NCBI GenBank assembly: GCA_023213395.1
Contig: CM041465.1
Span: 11,594,001 to 11,658,000 of the forward strand
Source: Cycas panzhihuaensis
Taxonomy: Eukaryota; Cycadophyta
Length of the DNA: 64,000 bases
Direction: 5' to 3'
Positions 11,082 through 22,191 of the stretch are shown here, one piece after another. The position numbers and the translations under genes were made by a program. The stretch's first letter is position 1. The number at the start of each line of letters is the position of its first letter. The notes under the pieces were generated by a model that did no database searches, had not been told where the DNA came from, and was given only the letters and a program-made list of their open reading frames with translations.

Positions 11082-12506
11082 CAGGAAATTGCAGAGATCG
11101 ATCAAGAAATTGAGAAAGAACTTGCTTCTGAGGTAACGACAGAGGAAGTTTCAATTTTTCCTTCTACATCCAGCCAAAGCCAAACAGAGGTGATAATGAA
11201 TCAACCTAGTCAAATGTCGATCCAGAAGAACCTGATATTGAAGAAGCCTCACAGAAACAAAAGAAGCTACCCAGATGGTACATTAAAATAGTTGAGGAAG
11301 GACCAGGCAATATAATGGAACACAGAACAAGAAGTCAAAAAGCAAGAGCCTTGTTAACCAAGATCGAACCTCAGACATTTCATGAAGCCCAAGAAGAACA
11401 GGTATGGAAAACAGCTATAGACAATGAAATGGACTCGATCAAAAGAAATCAAACGTGGGAATTGTTAGAGTTGCCAGTCAATAAATCTGCAATCAACTGT
11501 AAATAGGTCTACAAAACTAAAGAAGAGCTGAATGGCAAAATAGAAAAATATAAGGCCAGATTGGTTGCAAAAGGATACACTCAAACAACCAGAGTAGATT
11601 TTGATGAAACGTTTTCTCCTGCTACAAAATGAACACAAGAAGAACAAGAATTACTCCGCCGCAACACAAAACTGGAAAATCTTTCAACTAGATGTAAGGA
11701 GTGCCTTTTTAAATGGAGAATTGGAAGAAGAGGTTTACATGAAACAGCCTAAGGGATATGTTAAAGAGGGACAAAAGAATCACGTTTTCTCCTGTTGCCA
11801 AAATGAACACAGTAAAAAAAGTAATTGCTCTGGCTGTAATACAAAACTGGAAAATCTTTCAACTAGATGTAAAGAGTGCCTTTTTGAATGGAGAATTGGA
11901 AGAAGAGGTTTACATGAAACAGCCTGAGGGATATGTTGAAGAGGGACAAGAGAATCTAGTATGCAAACTAAAAAAGGCACTATACAGGCTGAAACAAGCC
12001 CCTCGAGCTTGGTACGCCAAACTGGATCATTTTTTGGAAGAAAACAACTTTGAACGTTGTGATTCAAACCCCAGTTTATACATAAGGAAAAAGGAAGGCA
12101 GAATCACAATAATTGCTGTTTATGTTGATGATATGCTCGTCACCGGTAGTGATGATAAAGGCACTGAAGACATAAAAGAACAACTTCAACAAAAGTTTGA
12201 GATGACAGACCTAGGCCTTTTGAATTACTACCCGGATCTGGAGATAGATCAACAACAGAATTATATAACTCTATCCCAGAGTAAATACATTAAAAGTTTA
12301 CATATCAGATTCCAAATAGAAAACTGCAATCCCTGCACTACACCCATGGAAACAAATTATGAATTGATAGCAGATGAAATGGAAGAAGGAGCAAACGTCA
12401 CTCTATACAGACAAATGATTGGAAGTCTGATTTATCTGACAAAGAACCAGCCTCGACATATCTCACTCTTGGACTTGTGTCCGGATATATGCGTAATCCA
12501 AAATTA
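11082..12506 (+). pseudogene. pol: copia-2 pol part 2: linker and reverse transcriptase
   Basis: Continues integrase-RT linker sequence after copia-3. Landmarks: 'EPQTFHEAQEEQVWKTAI', a TAG near 11503-11505 where the family has Trp, a 173-bp tandem duplication of the fingers region (11609-11954), 'KSAFLNGELEEEVYMKQP', 'KQAPRAWYAKL' and the catalytic YVDDM at about 12121-12135. The duplication is not a multiple of three and shifts the frame, so no full-length RT can be made. Confidence 0.9.
11609..11954 (+). repeat. 173-bp tandem duplication inside copia-2 RT
   Basis: Units 11609-11781 and 11782-11954 both start ACGTTTTCTCCTG and contain the AACTGGAAAATCTTTCAACT segment. The second unit reads through into normal RT sequence. 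Confidence 0.85.
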
Positions 12507-13069
12507 AGACCTTTGGAAGGCCACAAAAAGAATTCTGAGATATCTTAAGGGTACCATAAATCTGAAATTGGTGTATCCAAAAGGAGGTTCAGCAAAACTA
12601 TCAAGGTACTGCGACTCCGATTGGGCAGGAGACAGAGAGCAAAGAAAGTCCACTAGTGGATACTGTTTCTTTCTGGGTTCTTCAGCAATATCATGGTGTA
12701 GCAAAAAGCAAGCCATCAGCATTGTCTTCCACTGAAGCGGAATACAAAGCAGCCACTACAGCAACGTGCGAAGGTGTCTAGTGAAGACAACTTTTGTTTG
12801 ATTTAGAACAACAACAGAAAGAAGCAACTCCTCTCAAATGTGATAATCAGAGCACCATCAAACTGACCAAAAATCCAGTGCTCCATGCAAGAACCAAGCT
12901 TATAGAAGTTCATCACCATTTCATAAGGGAAAAAGTCCATAACAAGGAAATCGACCTGGAATATTATCCGTCTTCAGAACAAGTTGTAAATCTTCTGACA
13001 AAATCTCTTGGAAAAGAAAGATTTCAATATCTAAGAAACAAACTAGGGTTACTGGAGATAAAACATTAA
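12507..13069 (+). pseudogene. pol: copia-2 RNase H, ending at the element's stop codon
   Basis: Shows RYLKGT, the first catalytic-type Asp in 'YCDSDWAGD', 'STEAEYKA' after a frameshift near 12715, 'CDNQSTIKLTKNP' and 'HARTKLIEVHHHFIRE'. It ends at TAA 13067-13069, directly before the polypurine tract. Two adjacent stops near 12779-12784 interrupt it. Family role: removal of RNA from the RNA:DNA hybrid during reverse transcription. Confidence 0.88.
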
Positions 13070-13076
13070 GAGAGGG

Positions 13077-13292
13077 TGTTAAAATGTAATGTTTTATCTA
13101 GACAAAGCAGGGTCATGTTGACTCACCCCTTGAATGTAACTCTAAACAAGAGTTGTGACACTTGGCAACCTCATATAGATCAGTTACATTTCTATTTTGT
13201 AACGGTCATTTCAATGATGTATATTTAAGGAGAATGAGTCTCCATGTAACAACAAGTTTTTCATTCATTCTATCCAAATCAGTTTTCTATCA
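13077..13292 (+). repeat. 3' LTR of copia-2, with polypurine tract
   Basis: 216 bp. Preceded by AAGAGAGGG (13068-13076), the polypurine tract that primes plus-strand synthesis, and by the RNase H stop codon just upstream. Confidence 0.95.
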
Positions 13293-13650
13293 GTGTCAAA
13301 TAACTTTCTTGTGAAGTAATTTTCCCAATTTGCCTTGGTACCTTCTTCTACCTTATCTTCCTTATTGCTTATGTTCTTCGAGTTTTCTTCTGCCTCCAAC
13401 TCTCCCAATACTATCATCACTCCTTCTGGGTTAGATATGTTGGGCATAGTTTTGCCTACCGCAATGCCTTCTTCACTTACAATTGTTTGTGGCATTGTCC
13501 ATCCACTCTCGTCAAATTGTTCTTTAATTTTCTCTCTTAGCGTTGTACACCTCTTTTGCACCTGCCATAATTTCCTCTCTTTTGCCCAATGTATAGCCTT
13601 TGACAACTAGATTCCAGTACTTTATTCCCAATAAGCTTCTTAGGTGCCAT
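13293..13650 (-). pseudogene. gypsy-A gag fragment 1 (N-terminal, with a frame break)
   Basis: ATG at 13650-13648 opens MAPKKLIG, like the MPPK starts of gypsy-B and -C gag. A stop near 13611 is followed in another frame by a basic stretch (AKERKLWQVQKR) and an acidic linker ending in 'ANWENYFTRKLFD', the counterpart of gypsy-C 'AYWENKLTRQLFE'. It ends at the copia-2 TSD (13293-13297) and continues at 2181. Confidence 0.8.
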
Positions 13651-14350
13651 TAAAAGGTCCCTTGGCCACCATGGTTTAGTTAAAAACCACCATCACGACA
13701 GCAACAAGGGTCTTTTGGTCTTTATACATGCACTCTCACCCACCTCAAGGCCTTAGGTTCTCTTCTACTCAAAAGGATTTTACATATTTGTCTTTTGTCC
13801 TCTTCACCTTCTTAACATCAGTTGCACTTTACCACATTAACAACTTCTATAGCAACTTACAACATTCTTACATATGCGAGATAGTTATCACCACACTAGA
13901 AGCAACCAATATCAAACACATAAATGCATAAGTGTTTCCTCATAACTTGTATATTTCATTATTATCATTGAAGAGAAGATTGCATCACTTTTATTGTCAG
14001 GCTCTCACCCTTGAGAACATTTCCTATGATTCACGACATTAGCTCTCACCATTGAACCAACAAGAGAAATGACCCCTTTATACACTTTTAAATGACCAAA
14101 ACCTAAAAGGGTACAACTTTTACAGCATGACTCTTGGTCATTCATAACACACAACCCTTAGTTAGCGATAATTAATATTATTGGGCACATTCATGATCCT
14201 TAGATCTTAGGCATAAAACCATCCACCGTTTTGCAACCATTCCGATGTAGCCTAAACCGTCCCTAAGATGCTTTAGAATTGTTCCCTGAGAGTTGATAAT
14301 GCGGCCTATAATTGTCCCTTGCATACCAGAACCATCCCAAAATCATCCGC
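13651..14350 (-). repeat. degraded leader and 5' LTR of gypsy-A
   Basis: Aligns by eye with the region upstream of gypsy-B gag (CTCTCACCC...AGGTTCT, TGTCCTCTTCACCTT) with the primer site apparently deleted. Minus-strand GTGAGAGCC-type motifs (plus GGCTCTCACC near 14000 and GCTCTCACC near 14041) match the repeated motif in gypsy-C LTRs. The outer boundary is not resolved. Confidence 0.5.
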
Positions 14351-14399
14351 TAGCTATCCCCTTCACTAGATTTTATTGGAATATCTGACTTCTTCTAGG

Positions 14400-16057
14400 A
14401 TTTCAACTGTCCACCATCCTTGGAGCAATCCCTCAACCATTTGAAGTGCCCTGGATCAAAATCTACCACATGATTATACCTGTCAGAATTTCTATCACCA
14501 CCTTTGAACTCCAAGTCTAGTTGGAATTTTCCATAACCCTTAGGCTCTTGTTCATGTAGGTTGTTCATTGTCATCCACTACAACTTTCTATGCTCTTTGA
14601 GAGTCTTGTACTTGAAATACTCTTATTTCTAGCTAGGGAATTACTTGAGACAATGGAATGGTTAAATTTAACTACTCTGCTAGACACTTCAATAGTCTCA
14701 ACATCTGCAGAATGTCTTCTGAGAAAGATATTGTTGAAAATATTACCCACATCAATTTGTGTGGTCTCAGTTGTTTGTGGCTTCCCCACTATGGCGACTT
14801 CTTTTCATCTTAGGAATGCCCTCCTTTTATATACTTGCTTCACCTAAGGTTCGAGTAAGATGGGGTGAATTTTTAATGCTTCCTTGGCTACTTTCCATGT
14901 ACCTTTTTTGCTTTAGTAAAGTGATCTATGTCCACTTTAGGATTTGGATAATCTAGTTCTCTTTCCTTTAGCTCTATAGTCAAGTTACTACGAGTTTGGA
15001 GATATATTAATTTCGAGAGGTGGCGTACCACTTACATTAGGACTATAGGTCTCACATTCAAGGGGCATTTCTCAGTCAAATGATTATAGGGCTCACAACC
15101 AACACACACATTTGCGTTGTTATCTTCCATTTTCTTATATGGACATTCAGACCTCAAATGCTCAAATTCTAAATAAAACAAACATCTCTCTATCGATTTC
15201 TTCTTTTTCTACATGTCCTGTTTTATTTTGGTGGAGTAGGAAGATCTTGTTTCTTCTCTCCCTCGACCACTACGTCTTGTATTATTCCAGCATGTGTTAT
15301 AATAACATTCTTTCAAGCCATGAGTTGTAGATTCACAAACATGGCACCATTTTTCCTCCATACTTGCCCAATGCAACGAGTGCTAGTAGGTTTGCTTTCT
15401 ATTTCTGCTAGTTCCTTCCTTTTGAGTTACAACTCTAATTATTCTTTTTTTTTTCTCTCAATGTTTCTACCTCCAATGGTTCCTCCTTTACCACCTCTTT
15501 GCATGCTTTTTTTACATGTAACTCCTTGATCTGCCCATGCAACACTCTCAATACATTATCTTGTTTTCCCAACTCTTCATAATCCATTTCTTTTTCAAAT
15601 TATATGGCCAATTCCTTGGCTTTATCAAAAGACTTGTTGGGATGTTCCTTCATGGATGCTTTTAACTTTGGTTATAAACCATTTACAAGATAGGTCTTCA
15701 TTAGAAAGTCCAAAGTGTCTCTCCATTTGTTACATTTCCAACTATTATGGTCATTCAACTTGCATAGTCCAGAACTAATTTGCCTAGTTGTTGTTTTAGG
15801 TTTCCCAATGCCTACATTACAAATTCATTATTGCGTAGCTTCTGAAATCCTTCTTAAAATTCAATGGTTGTCTTTTCCCATGTTTTATTTTTTGCATCCA
15901 ACTCCTTATCCCATAGTAATGGCACTCCCCCTTAGAGTACACATAAATCTCCTCTTAATGTCTTCCTCGTCTTTAATTTTCCTCACCTCAATCATGTTCT
16001 TAAAAGGAAATAGATGCTCAGCAGCAATGGTTGTTCCATCAAATGTGAGGTGGCTAA
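14400..16057 (-). pseudogene. gag: gypsy-B gag, C-terminal part with several zinc knuckles
   Basis: Reads 'AEHLFPFKNMIEVRKIKDEEDIK' region, 'FLMKTYLVNGL' and 'KAKELAI-FEKEMDYEEL', matching gypsy-C gag. It then has knuckles CHVCESTTHGLKEC (about 15320-15362), a degraded one ending FEHLRSECPYKK (about 15140-15180) and CVGCEPYNHLTEKC (about 15070-15112). Many stops and shifts. Below about 14550 I recognise no domain. Confidence 0.75.
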
Positions 16058-16266
16058 TGTCAAAACAAATTTGAATTTGATAAAGAGAATACTTCAATTC
16101 ATTAATAAGAGAGAAATTCTCTCATATAAATACATCATGTGTACATATGAAGGCCTATGCATGTAGGCTAAGCGTCATTAGTATATTAAAGAGGGGTTGG
16201 ACACATAACCCTCAAGTTAACTTTAGAATACATAGATGCAAAAGATAAAACATTATTTCTCTAACA
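16058..16266 (-). repeat. 3' LTR of copia-4
   Basis: 209 bp, plus-strand TGTCAAAAC to CTCTAACA; about 92% identical to its partner. Confidence 0.93.
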
Positions 16267-16281
16267 CCCTCTTTTAATGTT

Positions 16282-16752
16282 TTATCTTTTGTCTTTAACA
16301 CCAAGTAGATGCCTAAAGTATTGAAATTTATCTTTTAAAAGTAGCTTTGCGAAAATGTCAACAAGTTGTTCTTCACTAGTATAGTATAATAGACCTATCT
16401 TTTTGGCTTGTATGTTTTCTCTGATAAAGTGATGATGGACTTCAATGTGTTTCGTTCTCGCATGAAACATTGGATTCTTTGTCATTTTGATAATACTCTA
16501 GTTATTGCAAAAATTGGAGGTAGATTAGCTTTGTTCTTATTTTAAATTCTTAAGCAGTTGTTTGATCCATACCACTTCACACGTGGCACTGACAGTTGCC
16601 TTGTATTCTGCTTCGGTGGATAATAGAGCTACAGTGGGTTGTTTCTTGCTACTCTGGGATGTAACAGCAAACCCAAGTGAGAAACAATAACCTATTGTGG
16701 ATTTCCTTTCTTGTCGATCTTCAACCCAATCTGAGTCACTATAGCCAATTAT
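16282..16752 (-). pseudogene. pol: copia-4 RNase H
   Basis: Segments 'SDSDWVEDRQERKSTIGY', 'LLSTEAEYKATVSATCE', 'MTKNPMFHARTKHIEVHHHF' and 'KLLLKDKFQYFRHLLG'. Interrupted by stops, including a TAG after 'CNN' where relatives have Gln. Confidence 0.87.
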
Positions 16753-17700
16753 CTAAAGATTTGAAGCCTTGGTATAGTTAAAGCCCATTGTGGAGGTTCC
16801 TTTAATGTGCCTAAGAATTCTCCTAGTAGTATTCCAATGAGAGATCTTTGGATGTTGCATATATCTAGAGACAACTACAACCGAATGTGAAATACTAGGT
16901 CCAATGGTTATAAGGTAGATAAGACTACCTACTAATTGTCTGTATAAGGTTTCATCCGCTGGTTGTCCATCATCATCAGCATTCAAAACGCATCTAGTTT
17001 CCATTGGAATTATACAGTTGTTGCAATCCTCCATTCTAAATTTTTGAAAAAGATTTTTTATATATTTTGACTGGGACATAAAAATAAAATCTCTTTGTTG
17101 ACTAACTTCAATACCAAAATAGTAATGAAGTAGACCCATATTTGTCATTTCAAATTCCTCATCAAACTGTAACTTGATTTTATAGATTGTATCATCATCA
17201 TTTCCTGTAACTATCATGTTATCTACATAAACTACAATGATAGTTATTAAATTATCTTTGTTTGTTTTAATATATAAACTAGGATCTGAGTCACATTTAC
17301 AAAAACCTATTTGATTTAGATGTTGATCTAATTTCGCATACCATGCTCTAGGTGCTTGTTTTAATCCATACAAGGCCTTTTTCCACTTGCATACAAGATG
17401 TTCTTCACCTTTTTTTGTATATCCTATTGGCTATTACATATATACTTCTTCAATCAACTCACCATTTAAAAAGGCATTTTTAACATCAAGTTGTATGATG
17501 TTCCATTTGAATTGTGTTTCCATGGCTATAATTGTTCGCACAATTATCAACTTGGCTATTGGTGAAAAGGTTTCTTCGTAATCAATACATGTAGTTTGAG
17601 TGTAACCTTTTGCTATCAGTCTTGCCTTGTATTTTTCAATGGTCCCATTAGATTTTTCTTTTATTTTATATACCCATTTGCAACCAACAATGTGTTTATC
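16753..17700 (-). pseudogene. pol: copia-4 reverse transcriptase with altered active site
   Basis: A 206-residue open frame (17373-16753) runs from 'MYGLKQAPRAWYAKLDQHL' to 'SHWNTTRRILRHIKGT'. The catalytic box reads VYVDNMIVTG: the second Asp of the usual YVDD is Asn. Upstream, 17374-17700 holds the fingers region in broken frames, including two stops before 'PIGYTKKG'. The enzyme is predicted to be inactive even apart from the breaks. Confidence 0.88.
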
Positions 17701-17825
17701 TTTGGGAGCATCAACCTATTACCAAGTCTTGTTTTTCTTGATAGCATTAATTTTAACATCCATATCCTTTTGCCATGCCAGGTGATCACACGCTTCTAAG
17801 TAACTTTGTGGTTCAACAAAGCACA

Positions 17826-19349
17826 TTAAACTTTGATATTTTTGTGATCTAGTTCTTTGTTAAAAAGCATTACCTTTTGATTCTTCAAGGGTCTTGATGT
17901 ACCACTTTGATAATTTTTTTGGTGCTCCATCACTAATTCTTTGAGAAAAATCTTGTTCATCTTCAAAGGAATTATGTTCAGCTTTAGACAAGACTTGTTG
18001 TTGTCCAAAGATGCCTTACTCGCTTTCTTCCTAAAGTCCACTTTCTGATGTATCTTTTTCTGTTGTAGTGACTTCAAACATTTCTTCAACCTGAACATAT
18101 GTTTGTGTGTTTCCTTCAGCTTGCCTATGTACTATTTTGTCTTTTTGATTTGTATGTTCATCAAAAGTTACGTCTCTACTAACATAGATTATGTTTGTCT
18201 TTGGATCTATGCATCTGTATGCTTTAAATTTGTTGTAGTACCCAATCATAATGCATTCTATACTTTTATCATCTACCTTAATTCTTTTTTTATTAGGAAT
18301 ATGAACATAAGCTTTACTGCCAAAGATTTTAAGACGACCTACATCTAGTTTTCTTCTGGTCTAGGCTTCTTCAAGAGTTATCTTGTCCAGAGCTTGGATA
18401 GGACTTCAGTTGATAAGATATACTATTGTGTTAACTGCTTTAGCCTACTATGCCTTTGTTACTACTTTTCATTTACCATACTCTGATCCATTTCCATTAT
18501 TGTCCTAGTCATTCATTCAACAACTCCATTTAACTATGGCGTATATGGAGTAGTGACTTATTTTTGTATCCCATTTCTCTTACAAAAGTGATAAAAATCA
18601 TTTGAGATGTATTCTCCCCCTCTATTGAATTAGAGGATTTTGATTTTACATTCACTTTCTAATTCAACTTGCACTTTAAACTCTTTGAAGTAATCTAAGA
18701 CTTTTGATTTACTGAAAAGAAAATAAACCTAGGTTCTTCTGGAAAAATCATCAATGAAGGTAAGAAAATACTTTGTGCCACTAATTAAATTTGGTGTTAT
18801 TGGTCCACATAGATTTGTATGGACCAGTTCTAACCTTTTTTGTGTGCTCCAAGTGCTTTTTTGGAATAGAGTCTAGTGTTGTTTTCCAATCATACAACTT
18901 TTGCATATAAAAGAATTAGAGGGCATCTCAGAAAAACCATTCACCATATTGGAATTTTTTAATAATTCTAATCGTCTATTTGCAATGTGTCCATACTTTG
19001 AATGCCAAATTTCATTGATAACGCTATTAACAGCAAGAGATTTTATAGATGGAGTGGGCAGAACAGGAGTGCAGACCGATTTATAGAGATTGTCAATTTC
19101 AACTCCTGCTATTACAATGCCATTATTTTTCATATCATAGATGAGACATCTGCCATCTTCATTAAAAATAACTCTAAGCCCCTTTATTCTTAATTGGGCT
19201 ACAGACAAGAGATTCCCTTTTAAGCCTAGAACATAAAGCACTTCTCCAATTTTTTTTTATTTTATCACTGATTAAGATTGCAATTGTTCCTTTCCCTTTA
19301 ATTTGTAAAGGAAAGCTATTACCAAGTTCAATAGTTTTGTTGATGAGGT
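17826..19349 (-). pseudogene. pol: copia-4 integrase, pre-integrase and protease end
   Basis: 18249-18031 has 'MIGYYNKFKAYRCIDPKTN' and 'VSRDVTFDE'. The core at about 18370-18870 keeps 'LCGPITPN' and 'FLTFIDDFSRRT', but the second catalytic Asp site reads FNRGGEY (Asn). Pre-integrase at 19241-18873 has 'EIWHSKYGHIANRRLELLKN'. 19242-19349 is the protease C-terminal part, interrupted by gypsy-C at TSD GAGGT and continuing at 24936. Confidence 0.85.
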
Positions 19350-20244
19350 TGTTGGCATGAAAATTGACTCACTGGCTGTGGGAGGACCAGAGATAGGTCA
19401 GATAACCCGAGTTGTGCAAGTGCGGACCATATGGAGGTACGCACGAGGCAAAATGGCAGAAAAACAGGCATTCTGGGTACATATGACAAAGTGCACTGAA
19501 CGGGTACGCATGGCAGTACGCATCAAAGAGCGAAATGTAATCGAAGCAGGCGGTACGCATGACAAGACGGGACCTTGGAAGCTTCGGAAGTCGCTGACGC
19601 ACGTCGACGCACGGACCTAATGAAGACATTAGTTAAAGTGCATAACTAATGATTAAAGTGAAAGGGTACCTTGGTGACGAAAAGGTATGGTTATGACTTT
19701 GGGTCATAACCTTTCATCCAAAAGGCATCAAAGGGACATATTTAATGGTGCTTTGAGGACCATTCCAAAGGTGAGAGCCGAGTGATTCAATTCTATGGCA
19801 TATTCTCAAGTGTGAGAGCCGAGTTATTCATTCCTATGTCATGTGCTCGAGGGTGAGAGCCGGAGATCAAAGGTACGCAAAGGTGCGGATGATGACGTAT
19901 GATGACACCGATTGGAGCATGAGTGCATGATAAGTACCATCCGGTACGCATATGTAATGAAGGATCTTTCTTTGGAATGCTCAGAATGCATTCCACTCGT
20001 AAATGAACTGTTGAATTAATAAAAGAAGAGTTATGTGGAAATTGGTGCATTCTTGATGTGTGTTGATGATGTGCTGAAGTATGTATTGAATTCAACATCA
20101 TGTACCATTCTGTGAATTATATATGGAATGTATGTGGAATATGTGTATAACCATGTTGACAGTGTCCTAAAACTAGACTATAACGCTGTGTAACCTTGAC
20201 AAGTGCATTGATTCCACGAAGGGTGTGGAATCTATAAGTCAACA
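19350..20244 (+). repeat. 5' LTR of gypsy-C
   Basis: 895 bp, TGTTGGCATG to AGTCAACA. Contains repeated GTACGCA motifs in its first 270 bp and three GTGAGAGCCG-type motifs at about 19771, 19811 and 19853. About 98% like its partner after position 19622 but strongly different before it. A candidate primer site TTGGTTCCGTTGCC (20245-20258) follows; it resembles tRNA-Asp-type sites of plant gypsy elements. Confidence 0.93.
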
Positions 20245-20386
20245 TTGGTTCCGTTGCCTACGTCCATTGAGGAGGGACAGGGCCTAGGGGTTTCAAAGGA
20301 AAAAGAATGTGTAAAGGGTAGAGGACCCTGGCTGCCAGCGTGATGGCGGGCTGTAACTAAGCCACCGGCAGCCAGGGGACCTTCCA

Positions 20387-21595
20387 ATGCCACCTAAAAG
20401 GCCTTCAAGGTCGGAAGAGCCCCAGAAGGATACTTCACCCAAGGAAAAAGAAACCAGCAGGCAAAGGGCACTAAGATGGTCAAAAGAGGCAAAACTCAGA
20501 AGGGTGAGGAGATTAAGTTCGCAAAACAACGAGACTAAGGGACAGTCCGTTGAAGGATCTGAGGCAAGTGGAGCCCAGACACCTCAGGAAGAGGAAATCA
20601 ATGGCGAACGTATGATATTGACACCAGCCCTTATCAGAGATGATTTGTTTAGCCCGGAGTTGGAAGGAAAGCCAAAATTGGATGAAAAGCATAAAGAGAT
20701 CTTAACAGAGGGAAGTATACCAGTGGAGGACAGCCCGAAGGACCTAGGTGACAGCGATAAGAAGGCGGAGGAAGGTCCCTCGGCATATTGGGAAAACAAG
20801 CTAACGAGACAGCTTTTTGAAGATTCGACAGAAAAGGGTTCTGATCAATCTTATATCACGGTAACACCATTGACAATACAAGTTCCAGGTGTAGTGGAAC
20901 CTATACATATAAAAACTCCGTTCAAAAATCCGTTGTTTGGAAAAGGTAGTGCAACAGTAGTCACTCCCAGTATATCCCCAAAGGACGGAGGAGGGGAAAG
21001 ATCACCATCAGGTGGGGGAAAGTTGCAATCTCCCAAAATGGACGATTACAGAGACTTTGGAAAACTAATCTTCAATGATACTTCAGACGCAGTAGAGCAT
21101 GTGTATTTGTTTCAGAATCTCATTGATGTTAGAAAAATAACGGACGAAGATGAGATTAAAGCACGCTTCGCCTGTACATTGAGAGGTGTACCCTTGGCTT
21201 GGTATAAGGAAACGAACAAAAATGAGCCATGGGCAAAGATGAAGAAAGCGTTCGAAGAGAGATTCCAAAAGTTTCGCAAAGAATGAAGCTGTGGAAATCG
21301 CATTAGAAATCGTGCAGAGGTCGGGGAATCCGTCCTAACTTACATTAGTAGAATGAAGATTATTGCGGCAAGTATGATCAATGAGACAATTACGGATCAT
21401 AACATGAAGAATTACTTCGTCAAAGGGCTAAATGAGAAGTTGCGAGCCATGATGCAGGCTCATCCGCTGAAATCTTTCAAGAATGCTCAGGAGTTGGCAT
21501 TAGATTTCGAGTTGGAAATGGATGCCCAGGCAAGGGGACAAGATTCCTTGCTGCTAAGACTGCAAGATGAGATTAGAGAGCTGAGACAATCAAGA
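20387..21595 (+). pseudogene. gag: gypsy-C gag: capsid domain with one frameshift
   Basis: ATG 20387 opens MPPKRPSRSEEPQ. A basic then acidic low-complexity N-terminal half (about residues 1-190) leads to the Retrotransposon gag domain: 'EHVYLFQNLIDVRKIT', 'FACTLRGVPLAWYK', 'WAKMKKAFEERF'. The frame ends at 21286 and the domain continues at 21353-21595 in another frame ('MKNYFVKGLNEKLRAMMQ', 'ALDFELEMDAQ'). Gypsy-A and -B relics share the N-terminus and domain. Confidence 0.88.
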
Positions 21596-21744
21596 TAATC
21601 GACCCTTCCGCCAAAGTTGGAGTAGCGTAAGAGGAGTCTGAATTAGAGGCACTGAGGAAAGAAGTAGCCCGATTGAAAATCAGAAATAATCGGGAAGAAG
21701 AAGAGACACCAAAGAAGAAAGAGCACCTTTGGAAGGGTGACCAA

Positions 21745-21890
21745 GTGGTGCCATATTTGTGAAGAAAATTCACACACCACTCGGGAATGTGAATTGAACT
21801 TAAAAAACAATGTGACGCACCAGGAGAAGTGGTGCCATATATGTGAGGTCGATACCCACACAACTAGGGATTGTTTCTACAATTCCTGTG
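21745..21890 (+). pseudogene. two tandem CCHC zinc knuckles of gypsy-C gag
   Basis: CHICEENSHTTREC and CHICEVDTHTTRDC, each CX2CX4HX4C, about 26 codons apart in one frame, in a near-repeat of about 80 bp. This module binds element RNA in Gag. The frame is interrupted on both sides. Confidence 0.85.
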
Positions 21891-22191
21891 GGTAAAGCAT
21901 CTGTGAGGTAGAGGTGGGAAGAGGCAACCCACCTGCAATGTGTATACAACGAGGGGTGCAGCAGAGCCCTCGAGGAAGAAACAGCCGATGGGGAGATGCC
22001 TCATCGCTTACGCCGCAATCGAAGTCCGAATGCCCGATGAAGCTAGAATACGAACAAAAACCGTCAGATGTGGTAAATCGTGGCCCAAGTGACCACAAAA
22101 TGTAAGAGTGCAAGGGTAAAGCCAAAGCAACGAACTTAATGACAATTGTTTAAAGCGAAGAATGTGAAATTACCGAATAAGTAAAAAGAAA

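Larger units (their letters stand above)
2182..13292 (+). mobile_element. copia-2: full-length Ty1/copia element, interrupted by copia-3
   Basis: Two 216-bp LTRs (2182-2397, 13077-13292), primer site TGGTATCAGAGC at 2398, polypurine tract before the right LTR, and flanking 5-mers GTATC (2177-2181) and GTGTC (13293-13297), a 4/5 TSD. Order is gag, protease, integrase, RT, RNase H. Without copia-3 and its TSD copy it is about 5.4 kb. The LTRs differ at about 8 of 216 positions (about 3.7%). Confidence 0.95.
1789..14350 (-). mobile_element. gypsy-A: old Ty3/gypsy relic, split by copia-2
   Basis: Minus-strand relic of the same family as gypsy-B and gypsy-C. Recognisable parts are gag (13650-13293 and 2181-1789) and degraded leader/LTR sequence at about 13651-14350. 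Copia-2 removes colinearity at 2181/13293; copia-1 cuts gag at 1789. The right edge, where it meets gypsy-B internal sequence, is an estimate: I could not place the LTR terminus. It may itself have inserted into gypsy-B, or the two may lie in tandem. Confidence 0.65.

Noticed and set aside
19771-19865. CRISPR-like spaced repeats (GTGAGAGCCGAG three times)
   Set aside because: Too short and few, inside an LTR, in a plant genome; better seen as LTR motifs.
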